Shown here: one piece after another, positions 30,601-41,600 of the stretch
Layout of the letters: each line of letters starts with the position of its first letter
Position numbering within the stretch: the stretch's first letter is position 1
Assembly (NCBI RefSeq): GCF_963675165.1
Contig: NC_087390.1
Coordinates: 1,631,501 to 1,695,500 of the forward strand
Direction of reading: 5' to 3'
Length of the DNA stretch: 64,000 nt
DNA from: Halichondria panicea
Lineage: Eukaryota; Porifera; Demospongiae; Suberitida; Halichondriidae
Made by a program: the position numbers and the translations under genes
Notes under the pieces: generated by a model
Told to the model about the DNA's origin: nothing
Seen by the model: only the letters and a program-made list of their open reading frames with translations
Database searches by the model: none

Positions 30601-31452
30601 CGGGACCACCTTGAAGCCACAGCATCAACGGTGCATCTTTGTTACCATTCTGCGCCAACCAGAGGAGATACATAGTTTACAAACTCTCTCTACTAGAGCT
30701 ACAGATGCAATGGGTATGCAAACCTAGAGTATAATTATACAAACTGAAGTGTTACAGTTTAGGATAATAACTCCAATATCTATACTTTAATGACCTGTGC
30801 AGGGAAGAACCAGAAGAACATGTTTCCATTGGAAGTCTCATTGACAGTGAGGAAGCCAGAGTAACTGGTCACACCAGCTAGCTTCTCCGTCACTTCACTC
30901 AACTTGTGAGCTACAGAGGGAAGAGTACAAAAGAAGTGCAGAATGAATCTTGTAACTTAATAAGACACTATTATAGACTTATACCACAGACACAATAATT
31001 ATTCATTAGCAGCTATGATTAATTTTATTCATAGCTACGATACCATCATGTGATTGTGATTGAGCAACACTGAATGTATACTTACACAATGTCCGCATGT
31101 AAAATCAGCTGATGTCATCATCTATCTCTACAAGCCTTTTACATTTCCCGTTTTGTACGCACAATAATTATGGGGCCTCAGACAGATCTACTTAGTCTTA
31201 CATGTATGCAATATCTTACATTTAGTTGCAAGTTGCATTTATATTGACTGACCCCACATGCAAAACCTCACCAGTGGCGACATCTCCCTTCTTTATGTAG
31301 GGAGTGAGGTAGAGAGGGTCTCCAGGATCTGCACCCAGTGAGGGACGATAGGCAGCCTTGTGCTGATGGAATATGGACCCCAGTGGAGAACTGAGCACCA
31401 GAGGAAGCAACAGAACAGAGAGAAGAACAAAGCTGAAGCTTGTACTTGCCAT
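27675..31452 (-). CDS. CPVL: Serine carboxypeptidase, CPVL type (copy 1)
   Basis: Eleven exons: 31272-31452, 30795-30910, 30476-30649, 30215-30361, 29971-30096, 29539-29670, 29274-29372, 28807-28929, 28566-28619, 27990-28103, 27675-27824. The sum is 1416 nt, 471 residues, close to the usual 476 of CPVL. A signal peptide (FVLLSVLLLPLVLSSP) suggests secretion or lysosomal routing. Family S10 marks: WLQGGPGGSS near the oxyanion region, GES then YAGKY with Ser about 207 at the exon 4/5 border, NGQLDI with Asp about 393 and GGGHILP with His about 450. The triad is complete, so it should be an active acid carboxypeptidase. Intron 3 (30362-30475) is almost filled by a tRNA-Glu gene. A glycosyltransferase gene starts 635 bp upstream in the opposite direction. 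Confidence 0.92.
28366..28494. mobile_element. 129-bp palindromic MITE in a CPVL1 intron
   Basis: The ends TTGTAGCACTATA are inverse copies, and a second inner pair GGATGTTCGCAACAC / GTGTTGCGAACGTCC extends the hairpin around a loop with TGGCCTCTCAAA. A decayed relative with the same loop is seen near 39355-39375 in a TATDN1 intron. Confidence 0.7.
30389..30460 (-). tRNA. tRNA-Glu (CTC)
   Basis: A 72-nt cloverleaf with no intron. The A box is TGGTCTAGTGGTTAGGATCC, the anticodon loop CTCTCAC gives CTC, and the B box is GGTTCGATTT. The acceptor stem TCCCATG pairs with CATGGGA. One T-stem base makes a G-U pair compared with the other copies. It lies in sense in the 114-nt intron 3 of CPVL1, leaving 15 and 27 nt on either side. 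Confidence 0.93.
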
Positions 31453-32087
31453 CTTGCAAACTTAATTAGCCGCGGCTTGTGGACGTGTCGTTGTCACACC
31501 CACTGTCTCTCTGCTGTGTGGGTGTGGCCATAAAGTTACTACAAAGGGTCGTCATAGGAAGAAGTTGCTTAGTAATGGCCTTACCCTCGAGGTAAAAACT
31601 GGCACAAGTACTTTGCACGTGTATTCCTAGCCTCGAGGAAAACTATTACGCACAATAATTATAACTTATTCAAGAACACTCAATACTGTACTGCCTATTG
31701 ATATTTATAACGTTGTAATATCAAATGCTGCCGTCCTTCAGCATCATGATCAAGTATACATCGTTTCGTACATTGTCTAATACCTTGTGAACTGTTAGAT
31801 CTGCTCCAGCTTGCAACTTATTCACTATACCATCTCATCTCTTATAAAGTCAGGAAGTATATAAGGTGACTAACTTAATGAGAATGACTAGTGCAGTGAA
31901 TACTCGTTACTGACATCGATTCATTTTTTCATAGCTTTCATGTGTATACAGGCACTGATAAATTTTAGAACTTAGACATAATTTTTCCCTTCGATACGTA
32001 TTTTCCCTGTCTTTTGCAAAATGGTATGGTTTTGGAAACTCTCTTTTTTCACAGTACTGCATTTATTTTGAAATCTGGTAGACGTGC
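31453..32087. other. Divergent intergenic region between CPVL1 and the glycosyltransferase
   Basis: It must hold both promoters. I see no clear TATA box within the usual distance of either start. Two CTCGAGG blocks (about 31587 and 31633) are dispersed element pieces seen elsewhere in the window. Confidence 0.4.
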
Positions 32088-33341
32088 ATGAGTAATAAGT
32101 GTGTAATTGCAGTGTCTGATAGTGAAGAGATGGTATTAGCTAACTTTATTTCAAGCTTTTATCTATTATGTGTCTGTCTGGCCCACCACCTGACAGTATA
32201 TAGACTAATGCAGATGAGGTTTACAAGGCTATCTAAGAAGTTTGTTTGGACTGTGGCATTTCTAGCGACAATTGTCATGATAATTATCATTTTGATGGTG
32301 CATGTGGCTAGAAAGAATATGTCTGGGACCATTGCTATAGTGGACCTTCTACTGACTGCTTTGTTCTCAAAATCAGATTCACTTGTAGATGTCAAAAGAG
32401 CTACTTTACGAAGATCTGTTGACATCAATGGACATCCTTGTTCGAGTACAAACAGAGCACAAAAACACACCTTGAAAGCTCTAAATATATTTACAGACCT
32501 GTGTGATGTGATGACTGGAAGACACAACGGCTATCACTACGACCATCCTGATATCGTACATTACGTTAAATTCACAGACAAAGATGTAGAAGAAATAACA
32601 TTTCAAGAATTTGTATCGATACTTTCGATGCACAAGTTCTACAGACCCTCGAAGATAAAAATACACAGCAATGCAAAGAAATTTTCTGGAAAATACTGGA
32701 ACTTAACGCAAAGTCTGGGCTTGTATATTGAAATTGGAAATGCAGACCGGTTGAGATTTATTGGACAAAAACAGAGGCCGTACTTCATCTCACATGAAGT
32801 AGACGCACTAAAAGTGGACATTATTGTCAAGAAAGGTGGAATTTTCACAGATTTTGATGTGATTATGGTAAATGGAACGAAATTTCGATCTAAACAGAAA
32901 CTTGCAGAGTGTGTGATAGGATCTGATACTGACCCGTGTACAAGACTCTGTGCAGGATTTGTCTCTTGTGTTGCAAACTCTTCCTTTGCCAGAGATTGGA
33001 GGGAAGGCTATCGCAAAGACTATGCTCCCTACCTGTGGGTCTACAACGCTGGTACTGTGCCCTCGAATCTGCTCAGGAGTTGTCCAAGTTGCTACGACGT
33101 GTATGTGGACAGAACAATCAGTTTGATGAACGGAGCACAAAAGTGGCTGGAACCGAATGGAATAGACTGGAAAAGCAGAAGTGTGATCCACTATATGAAT
33201 CGTATGTTCGGAGTCAACTCGAGGGACATCACACCCAAGGCTGTAGTGACTCGTTTTAATAATACTGCCTTAGGTGATTTATTTATGTATGTCTTAGGTG
33301 ATACTTATCTTTCTCTTTCCTTATCGGAGTATCATGAGTAG
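32088..33341 (+). CDS. Type II membrane glycosyltransferase, GT32/DXD type
   Basis: A single open frame of 417 residues. A strong membrane anchor follows MRFTRLSKKF (VWTVAFLATIVMIIIILMVHV), typical of Golgi type II enzymes; if translation starts at the internal ATG near 32211, this would be the N terminus. The luminal part has YRPSKIKIHSN, KYWNLTQSL, HEVDALKVDIIVKKGG and IFTDFDVI, where DFD is the DXD metal/nucleotide-sugar motif in the GGxxxDxD context of GT32 and alpha-1,4-glycosyltransferases. A C-rich stretch (CTRLCAGFVSC) follows. Donor and acceptor sugars cannot be told from the sequence. It is intronless among intron-rich neighbours and sits between two CPVL paralogues; an upstream exon is not excluded because an AG lies just after the first ATG. 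Confidence 0.75.
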   Translation: MSNKCVIAVSDSEEMVLANFISSFYLLCVCLAHHLTVYRLMQMRFTRLSKKFVWTVAFLATIVMIIIILMVHVARKNMSGTIAIVDLLLTALFSKSDSLVDVKRATLRRSVDINGHPCSSTNRAQKHTLKALNIFTDLCDVMTGRHNGYHYDHPDIVHYVKFTDKDVEEITFQEFVSILSMHKFYRPSKIKIHSNAKKFSGKYWNLTQSLGLYIEIGNADRLRFIGQKQRPYFISHEVDALKVDIIVKKGGIFTDFDVIMVNGTKFRSKQKLAECVIGSDTDPCTRLCAGFVSCVANSSFARDWREGYRKDYAPYLWVYNAGTVPSNLLRSCPSCYDVYVDRTISLMNGAQKWLEPNGIDWKSRSVIHYMNRMFGVNSRDITPKAVVTRFNNTALGDLFMYVLGDTYLSLSLSEYHE

Positions 33342-33474
33342 ATGTCTATACATGTATGTACGTACGTTTCACCTTTTATATATTCAATTGTCGTAACTTC
33401 TTTCATAGCAATAGAATGATATAGATAACTGCATACAAAAAATAATGACGACAAATTGAAGGATATAATTATAT

Positions 33475-36400
33475 TCAAAAGCCATGATCAGGCATGTTCA
33501 CAAAGTTCTGGATGAGGTTGAGTGCTCTCTCCGGCTGGTCAAACGGGAGAATGTGCCCACCCCCTCTTACAATCGCCTGCATGAACTTGTTCACTGTCCT
33601 CACATACCCGGCAACATCATCTCCTATCTTCCACACCTATGAAGGAGAGAAAGTACAGGAATGAAACAGATGTGGTATATAATAATTCTCTATAATTTAT
33701 CTACCCAACAATTACTAAAAAGGAAGTAACTAGCTAGCGTTGGTGTGCAACATTTATCTCTCTCTTTCCTCCCAATAAATAAATGGTATAACTTTTATTT
33801 GTGGGATATTAAATTTTGTTTTGGCTTATATTTCAGGCCTCCCAGTAATCGGGTTAGCATTCCACAAACTACAGTTGCAAAACTGTTTTTCTACAGAGTG
33901 AGCTATTTTGGAGGATAGAGATACATACTGCTGTTATAGGCGATTAATAAGAATTTAAGGCGACCTCCAAACTGCCATATCCCATGCTATCATCCAGCAA
34001 TGTATAACAATTAACCCAGCCCCCAACAAAGCCCGCCTCTGTATAATAGCAAACCCCCTACGTGTCCTTCATAAATGGTTCCTCTGTCACTGTACGCACA
34101 ACTGACAGTAATAGACACCTAATACTAATACACACAATGAATATAGTTCCGTTGGACGGACGGTCGAACAAACCATTTTGTCTGCTTTCAGGTACTCTTC
34201 TTTTCCGGACCAATCCAGCACTTGCAACATTCTCTCCGTGAGGGTGGGGCCCACCACAATGTCCAGCTGCCCGTTGTACAGGAGGACCTGTGTGTGCGTG
34301 GGAGGGGAGAAGTGTGTGTGAGGGTGTGGAGTGGGTGGGGTACATATGTACGGCACCTTATAGTTGTCCATCAGTACAGACAACCACTTCTTAATGGAGT
34401 CCATGAAATCCTGGGGGGTATGACAATTATAATACATGTAGGTGATAATTGATAATGACTATATTCTGATGGCGTTCAACTTTACCGTATGTTTAGAGCA
34501 GTAGGTACATGATTGCTTTCGGACAGAACTGTTTATGATTGTTAGCTATATCAAAACAGGCTCATTTCAATCATCAAGATACCTTTTTCGAGAATGGAAT
34601 ATTTGGATCTGAAAGCAATCACAGTTTTAAACACATTCTTAGACAGGCCTTACAAAAGGCTGCACAACGCATCGTTTATTGTGAAAATGCACAGTTCAGG
34701 TGCATGAAAATGGTCATATAGGACGTTCTTCACTAGGAGGATGGGTATGAAGACAAGGAGTATATTGCAGCTCCCACAATACCGTACAGCTGTTCGGATG
34801 GGTCGAACCACACCGAACACCTGCAAAATATTCGTGGTTTTCGTGGTTGAACACTGGACCACCACGAATATTTTACCCACGAATGAAGCGATCTTACCTA
34901 CCTTTACCTGCAGTGCAAGCAGCAACCACGAAAAAAATTATCCATGAAGTCACTAAATACTGCTCAACCACGAATGTTTTGCCCCCCCGAAAATTACTCG
35001 CTATATACGGTACAACACTTACAATTCCCAGTGCTTTGTTCACCTCTCCGGACTGAGAGCCATAGCTGAGACTGCCGACGTGAATGGCTCGTCTGATGTC
35101 AGTGGTGTTAATGAAGGGAACGTAGTAGTTAAAATCAGGAGGAGACTGGACGGATACAAGAAGATACGATATGGGGTGGGGCCCTTTTTATTTTGAACAA
35201 TTACTCATTGCATGCTGTTACAAATTTTCAACATATCGATGTACAGTGTCTATTGTGATCACCCTATCAGCACCCTTTACAAGTTATAATGGTTCCAAAG
35301 TCTCCATAGCATGTGTTTGGTGTGTTAACAGACCACCTCTTTATTACAGCCACTGTTGGTATCCCCAAGGGTGACCACTACAGACTGTATAATGGCTTGC
35401 TACAAATTTTCCATTACCTTTTACAGACTTTGAATCTAAATAGCTATTGAGAGCGTGTTCAATATTTATACTTATGTCCTTCGTTCATGCACACTTACTT
35501 ACCGTTATTTTCAAAAAGTTATAGTAGTTGGTAGAGCCAGATATGGTGTAGACATAGTCAAACAAAGCGTTCCAAACCTGAAACATAAAATGAACGATGC
35601 ACCGGTACAGAAACACAAGCACGTCAGATAAGCTGCGTAGAGTGAGTTTCTAGTAGCTATAGTATACAACACATGCTAGAAAACATAGGTCTCACAAAGT
35701 ACATATATTATACGTACGTACCAGGCGTGCAGGCACAAACTGCTGGTTCTGAATATTTGTGACGATCTGGTTAGTCAATTCTTGGATCCTGTTTCTCTGG
35801 TTTGTGTCAGCCATTCCAATCTGATAGAGTAGCGGTCCATAGCTGCCCACCATCTGCAAGGAAGGAGGGGGTGAGGATACTAACATCTCTATATCGTTAG
35901 CCGAGGGGATCGAAGCCAATATTATTTATGTGGATGAGATATTTGTATACATTCAGTGGCTCATACAAATTTTAATAAATAAAGAAGTTCACAGAATAAA
36001 TATTTGTTTTATAAACAGGTTAGTAAAAGGCAATAGGTGTTATCAAAGGCAATATCATTATTTTTGCAGATGGGATCTTCAGAGGCTAGCTCATACAGCT
36101 TTTAATAAATGAAAGAAGTTTAATGAATATAATTGGTTCAGGAACGGTGATAGAAAGGCAATAATTATGAGAGAATACTGTATCCACAGAACTTACATTT
36201 TCAGGGTCACACCACCCGTCTCCGATGGCAAGTCCCTTCAGGTTTATCTTGACAGCTGGGTTGTTCATGTTCTCAGTGTGGATCTTGTAACCAATGGCAG
36301 GCACGTACTTGCCACCATACGACTGTACAATAACACCAAAAGACAGAATAATTATAGGATAGTTAATACTGTAGATAAAACACAAACTGAATTATAGTAT

Positions 36401-38562
36401 TATGGTATGGTTTTTGATTGAATGAGCTCATCGTAAAATCTACTGTGATTTAATTGACAAAACGAGGTTGTTTTGTGTTTCGTACTCATTGTTTTGTAAG
36501 GGTCCAGTTTCTGAAAAAACTCGCAAGAACATTGACATAATGCATCACAGTGCTTACATAATTATGTATGCATGTAACTCTCAACAGACCAACTGACCTC
36601 TCCCGTTACGTAGAAGTCGTTTGTCTGGTACTCGGAGAAGACAGTGAAGAATTGAGTGAGGGCAGAGTACAAGTTGACTGCCACCTCCACTTCATTAGTA
36701 GAGAATCCTTTACTGTCGTTAGTGAAACTGAAACCAGTGCCGACCTGAGGAGAATAAAATAAAAATGGTGAGAAAAAGTATCTCCTATGCGGGGAATCGA
36801 ACCCCGGCTACGACAGTGAGAGTGTCGGATCCTAACCACTAGACCACATGGAACTACTTATCATGGTTGCTTTCAGCTGTTACGAATGAGGTGGGTGCTG
36901 CCATAACACGAAACAAAAAACTATCTCCCATGCGGGGAATCGAACCCCGGCCACGACGGTGAGAGCGTCGGATCCTAACCACTAGACCACATGGGACTAC
37001 TTATCATCCATGCTTCCAGCTGTTACGAATGGGGTGGGTGCTACCATAACACGAAACAAAAAACTATCTCCCATGCGGGGAATCGAACCCCGGCCACGAC
37101 GGTGAGAGCGTCGGATCCTAACCACTAGACCACATGGGACTACTTATCATGATTGCTTTCAGCTGTTACGAATGAGGTGGGTGCTGCCAAACAAAAAACT
37201 ATCTCCCATGCGGGGAATCGAACCCCGGCAACGACGGTGAGAGCGTCGGATCCTAACCACTAGACCACATGGGACTACTTATCATGATTGCTTTCAGCTG
37301 TTACGAATGAGGTGGGTGCTGCCATAACACGAAACAAAAAACTATCTCCCATGCGGGGAATCGAACCCCGGCCACGACGGTGAGAGCGTCGGATCCTAAC
37401 CACTAGACCACATGGGACTACTTATCATGCTTGTTTCCAGCTGTTACGAATGAGGTGGGTGCTGCCATAACACGAAACAAAAAACTATCTCCCATGCGGG
37501 GAATCGAACCCCGGCCACGACGGTGAGAGCGTCGGATCCTAACCACTAGACCACATGGGACTGCACATTTACTCACAGGATTGTCGATGTACAGCATGTT
37601 GTAGTCAGTGTTCCAGTTGATTTTTCTGAGAGACACCTTCCCGCTGGAGTCCACCACGAGGGGGCCGTTCTCGTTAAACAGACCAAAGAGGGAGGAGCCT
37701 CCGGGACCACCTTGAAGCCACACTACTACAGGAGCAGATTTATCGTCATTCTGGGGAATCAAAAAAAGAGAAAACATTTGCTTCAATGCCACAACAATTA
37801 ACAATTAAGTACATCTGCAATCAGCACAATACATTGAACCACACAGCACATTATAATTTACCTGTGCAGGGAAGAACCAGAAGAACATGTTTCCATTGTA
37901 AGTCTCATTGACAGTGAGGAAGCCAGAGTAACTGGTCACACCAGCTAGCTTCTCCGTCACTTCACTCAACTTGTGAGCTGCAGAGGAAGAGTACAAATTA
38001 AATAACAAGACACCATAGAGTTATATCACATAATGACACAATATTCACAGCAGCTATGAATAACTCTACGAGACCATCATGTGATTGTGATTGAGTACCC
38101 AATTTTACCAATACGCTCAACTACGTAGGTACCATAACAAACCTAGATGGATGAAGTATTAATTAAAGCTGTGTACATGCAATGATTCAATATTGATCGA
38201 TAGGTACAACGAGAAATCATCAACAGGTCAATTCACACAGAGATTGTGTCTTCAGAACATTCTTTTCCAACTACACCATTTCCATTTGAACATATTTTCC
38301 CTAACGTTTGCCATTCCATTTTCTCAGATTATAAGCAATGAACTATTACAGTACTTACTATAGAGTCATGCAAAACCTCACCAGTGGTGACATCTCCCTT
38401 CTTTATGTAGGGAGTGAGGTAGAGAGGGTCTCCAGGATCTGCACCCAGTGAGGGACGATAGGTAGCCTTGTGCTGATGGAATATGGACCCCAGTGGAGAA
38501 CTGAGCACCAGAGGAAGCAACAGAACAGAGAGAAGAATCAGCTTCTCCATTGCTGCAGCCAT
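33475..38562 (-). CDS. CPVL: Serine carboxypeptidase, CPVL type (copy 2)
   Basis: Eleven exons with the same borders and phases as copy 1: 38382-38562, 37862-37977, 37577-37750, 36598-36744, 36197-36322, 35722-35853, 35503-35577, 35023-35145, 34357-34410, 34174-34287, 33475-33636. The sum is 1404 nt, 467 residues. It has a signal peptide (LILLSVLLLPLVLSSP), WLQGGPGGSS, GES then YGGKY (Ser about 207), NGQLDI (Asp about 385) and GGGHILP (His about 442), so it should be active. Exon 7 is 24 nt shorter than in copy 1, a clean eight-residue loss, and the C terminus ends NMPDHGF instead of NMQ. Exons 1, 3, 5 and 8 are nearly identical to copy 1, while exons 6-7 differ strongly, suggesting gene conversion or uneven selection. 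Intron 3 carries six tRNA-Glu genes. Confidence 0.92.
34780..35012. mobile_element. MITE abutting the CPVL2 exon 8 donor
   Basis: TACCGTA and TACGGTA ends flank a segment with inner inverted CCACGAAT blocks (ATATTCGTGG / CCACGAATAT) and CCCCCCGAAAATTACTCGC near the right end. The right end is only 10 bp from the 3' end of exon 8 (35023), inside the donor region. Confidence 0.55.
36782..36853 (-). tRNA. tRNA-Glu (CTC), divergent copy
   Basis: The anticodon loop is CTCTCAC. The anticodon stem is CGACA/TGTCG against CGACG/CGTCG in the others, a paired change that keeps the stem. The acceptor stem (TTCCATG against CATAGGA) has one mismatch and one G-U pair, so this copy may be weak or decaying. 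Confidence 0.75.
36925..36996 (-). tRNA. tRNA-Glu (CTC)
   Basis: A complete cloverleaf with intact A and B boxes and a fully paired acceptor stem (TCCCATG/CATGGGA). Second unit of the array. Confidence 0.93.
37068..37139 (-). tRNA. tRNA-Glu (CTC)
   Basis: Identical to the 36925 copy over the mature sequence as far as I can see. Third unit of the array. Confidence 0.93.
37203..37274 (-). tRNA. tRNA-Glu (CTC)
   Basis: It differs from the consensus by one base in the variable region/T-arm border (GGCAACG instead of GGCCACG on the plus strand). Anticodon and stems are otherwise intact. Fourth unit. Confidence 0.9.
37346..37417 (-). tRNA. tRNA-Glu (CTC)
   Basis: A complete consensus copy, fifth unit of the array. 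Confidence 0.93.
37489..37560 (-). tRNA. tRNA-Glu (CTC)
   Basis: A complete consensus copy, sixth unit. Its flank toward exon 3 (GGGACTGCACATT then ACTCACAGG) matches the flank of the single CPVL1 copy at 30389, so this unit is the ancestral position. Confidence 0.93.
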
Positions 38563-38661
38563 AGAAGATATAGAGGTGCGGCTAGAAGGCTCCGGATTTT
38601 TTCTCTTCGAATTCTGTTTGCCACATGGCTGTATAGATATATGAGAAGGTTTCTAGGAATT
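38563..38661. promoter_or_regulatory. Bidirectional promoter between CPVL2 and TATDN1
   Basis: Only 99 bp separate the CPVL2 ATG (minus, 38562) from the TATDN1 ATG (plus, 38662). No TATA box is clear, so both genes must start within or overlapping this gap. Confidence 0.6.
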
Positions 38662-41600
38662 ATGGCCACCAGTAGGAAGCTCAGAATGATTGGTGAGCAG
38701 CTATATAATGGTAAAGAGAGCACAATTATGAGCTAAACAATGTGTTTTTTCCCTGCAGATATTGGAGCTAATCTAACAGGTTTGTGAGAATAATAAGATG
38801 GCGAACACATACCATCCTTAATACGTTGTGTAGATCCAGTTTTCCAGGGGATGTATCGTGGCAAGCAAGCGCATCCAAGTTAGTGACAACTTCGATTGAG
38901 TAATACAGTTTCAGAATTCACAGTCATAATTTTTGTTAATCTCTCAATTATTTTCAGGTGACCTAGAGGATGTTCTTGCACGTGCAAGGGAGACGGGTGT
39001 GGAGAAGGTCTGGTGTGCTGTACCAGCCCATACTATACTATTTTATGATTATTCCTTTTGCTTCGTAGATCATAATCACTGGAGGTACCCTCAAAGACAG
39101 CGAGGGCGCTCTCACTATGGCCAAAACTACCGGTATTAAGTTGCCCTCTACTAGCTATTGCTAATGCACTTCTGAGATCTCTAACCTCTGATACATTGTG
39201 TACAGTATTACGTATGATTATCGGCTCAGATTTTTGTGTATTGAGCTTCACATACTACTCATTTCAGTACCGTAACAATTGTAGTAGCCAGTAGCCTGTT
39301 GTAGTACTAATACTATACATACAAACTCTTTTTGAAATTGTTAGCAACAAAGTTATGCATGGCCTCTCAAACATAGCTACGAAAACAGCTAATTTTCATG
39401 CTATAATAATTATTAATTTTTACCACACGTGCTGACTGTAATTCCACCCTCTCAGAGCAGCTGTACTGCACTGTTGGTTGCCATCCCACTCGCTGTGGAG
39501 AATTTGAAGGGACAGCTGGCACCAGTCCAGAGCAATACCTGGAGCAGCTGCTGACACTGGTGGAGGAGAACAAGAGTAAAGTGGCAGCCATTGGAGAGTG
39601 TGGTTTAGGTATGTCCTCCATAGCCTTCTATATAATACTTTGCTTTTTATCACTTTAGATTATGACAGGCTTCATTTTTGTGACAAGCCACTTCAGTTAA
39701 AGTAAGATTAGCGTTGTGATTGTTTATGTGCAACACAATACTCGAAAGCAGGTATTTTGAGAAGCAGTTTTATCTGTCTGAAAAAACTGGACTTCCGCTC
39801 TTTCTCCATTGTAGAAATGCATTTGGCGACTTCATTGGTAATAAAGGCGGCATTGTTCTTTTTGTATGATTAATTAAGGTAATTTACTCCTCTGCAGACA
39901 TAATAGAAAGAAATAGAACACGTTTCAGTGGAGGAGTGGTGAGTGCATTAAAATACTAAGGATGATCTTTCTGTAGTAAAAAAAAAATGCGTTGACCAGG
40001 AGTAGAACCTCTTCTGTGTTCAATGTAAATTATTTTGTGTAATAAAAAAAAAGATGCACTGACCGGGAATCGAACCCGGGCCTCCCGCGTGGCAGGCGAG
40101 AATTCTACCACTGAACCATCAGTGCTGGCTGTCAACTTTACCAATTAATATGTGATTTATATCGATCCGTGATTGCATTTACTAAGGATTACGAGTGCCC
40201 ATTAACTTTTTTCTTTTTATTATTGAGGTCCATTCATTCACTGGGACTCTACCGGAGGCTATGTGTGCAATAGAACATGGACTCTATATTGGGATCAATG
40301 GATGGTATGATATTCTGTGCCCAGAGGAGGTACGACACGAGTACCTCGATTTATATAGCCTCTGCAATTAACGTTGAGTGTGGGCGTCTAATTATCCGCC
40401 CCCACGCTCAACGTTATTGCAGAGGCTAATTGCTAAATCGAGATACTCGTGTCGACCGTACCTCTTCTAGATTTGTTCTGCGCCACAAACTGCCACTATA
40501 TATATAAAACCTACTGTATCCACACAGTTCGCTGAAGACAGCTGAAAATCTTGAAGTTGTCAGGGCAATACCAGCAGACAAGCTAATGATTGAAACCGGT
40601 AAAGAATCAGTAAACAGTAAACAGTATTAAGCAATAATAGATTAGATTGTTGAATGTGCCAGCCATTTTCATTGTTCTAAACAGGTAACGCCAAATATAT
40701 AGAACTATGTGAAGGTCATTCTTAGTGAACTGCCAAGAGCTTGTTCTGGCACTTACATATTCAGAGCTGCTGAAATTAAATTTGTTCGGCTATTTGTATT
40801 TTAATAGTCCCTCTTGCAACTACTTGTGTATCGTTACATCACTCCCACTCGTGTGTCTCAGCGTGCAGGTCGATGCAGCATATTCTGTATACCTGTATAG
40901 TACGTATAAGAATCTTTCTTAAATACAAGCAACACGTGCATTACATCATTACATTGATGGAATTGTGGTTCTCCTTACCTTGATAAATAAACCACCCACG
41001 CAGTTTGTACTCTTACATTTGTTATGACTCTTAGAATACCTGTAGGTGGGTGAGTTGCCTCTACCCTCCACTTATAAGTTAGTATGAGATTATGGTCTAG
41101 AGATGGTTTATAATGCTGAGGGTATTATAGTCATGTATAATTATATTGGGGGCATATAGTGATATAGCATAATAAATTATTGGCCAGCCGATAATTATAT
41201 TTTTTAAACCAAAATAATATTATTAGTATAACGGTAGTAAATTTTTTGTTTGGCTCGAAACAGATTTTGTTTTAGTAAACTTGTCTTTGATGCTTTTCCT
41301 AGGATTCTTGATGCATTGGATATTAGAACCACACCTCGACCACAAGTATCCGTTACTGGAGGTATCAATAGGTTTTCTTGGACCTTTTTAAACCTTTAAA
41401 ACATGCAATAGAGTCACTAGACAGATAATCCTTGCGTTGATTTTCCATAGCAACCTTAATAATTATTTGTTTTTGTCACAATTTCAGTTCCACAGTGACC
41501 TCAGCATACTGTGTTTGTCTATAACGTTAAAAATCAATTCTTCTCTTGTTTTGTTGGGGTCACATGGTCTAAGGTCACTCTACCCTCAATGCCTCAGGCT

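Larger units (their letters stand above)
36782..37560 (-). repeat. Tandem array of six tRNA-Glu genes
   Basis: Six 72-nt tRNA genes are spaced 143, 143, 135, 143 and 143 bp start to start. Spacers contain GCTGTTACGAATGAGGTGGG and CATAACACGAAAC. The 135-bp unit lacks eight bases of the spacer. The array fills most of CPVL2 intron 3 (36745-37576) and runs in sense with the host gene. Confidence 0.92.

Noticed and set aside
32159-33191. Minus-strand frames opposite the glycosyltransferase
   Set aside because: Antisense shadows of a gene with clear DXD motif and membrane anchor.
36782-37560. Regularly spaced 72-bp repeats resembling a CRISPR array
   Set aside because: The repeats fold as tRNA-Glu with A and B boxes, spacers are alike rather than unique, and the genome is eukaryotic.
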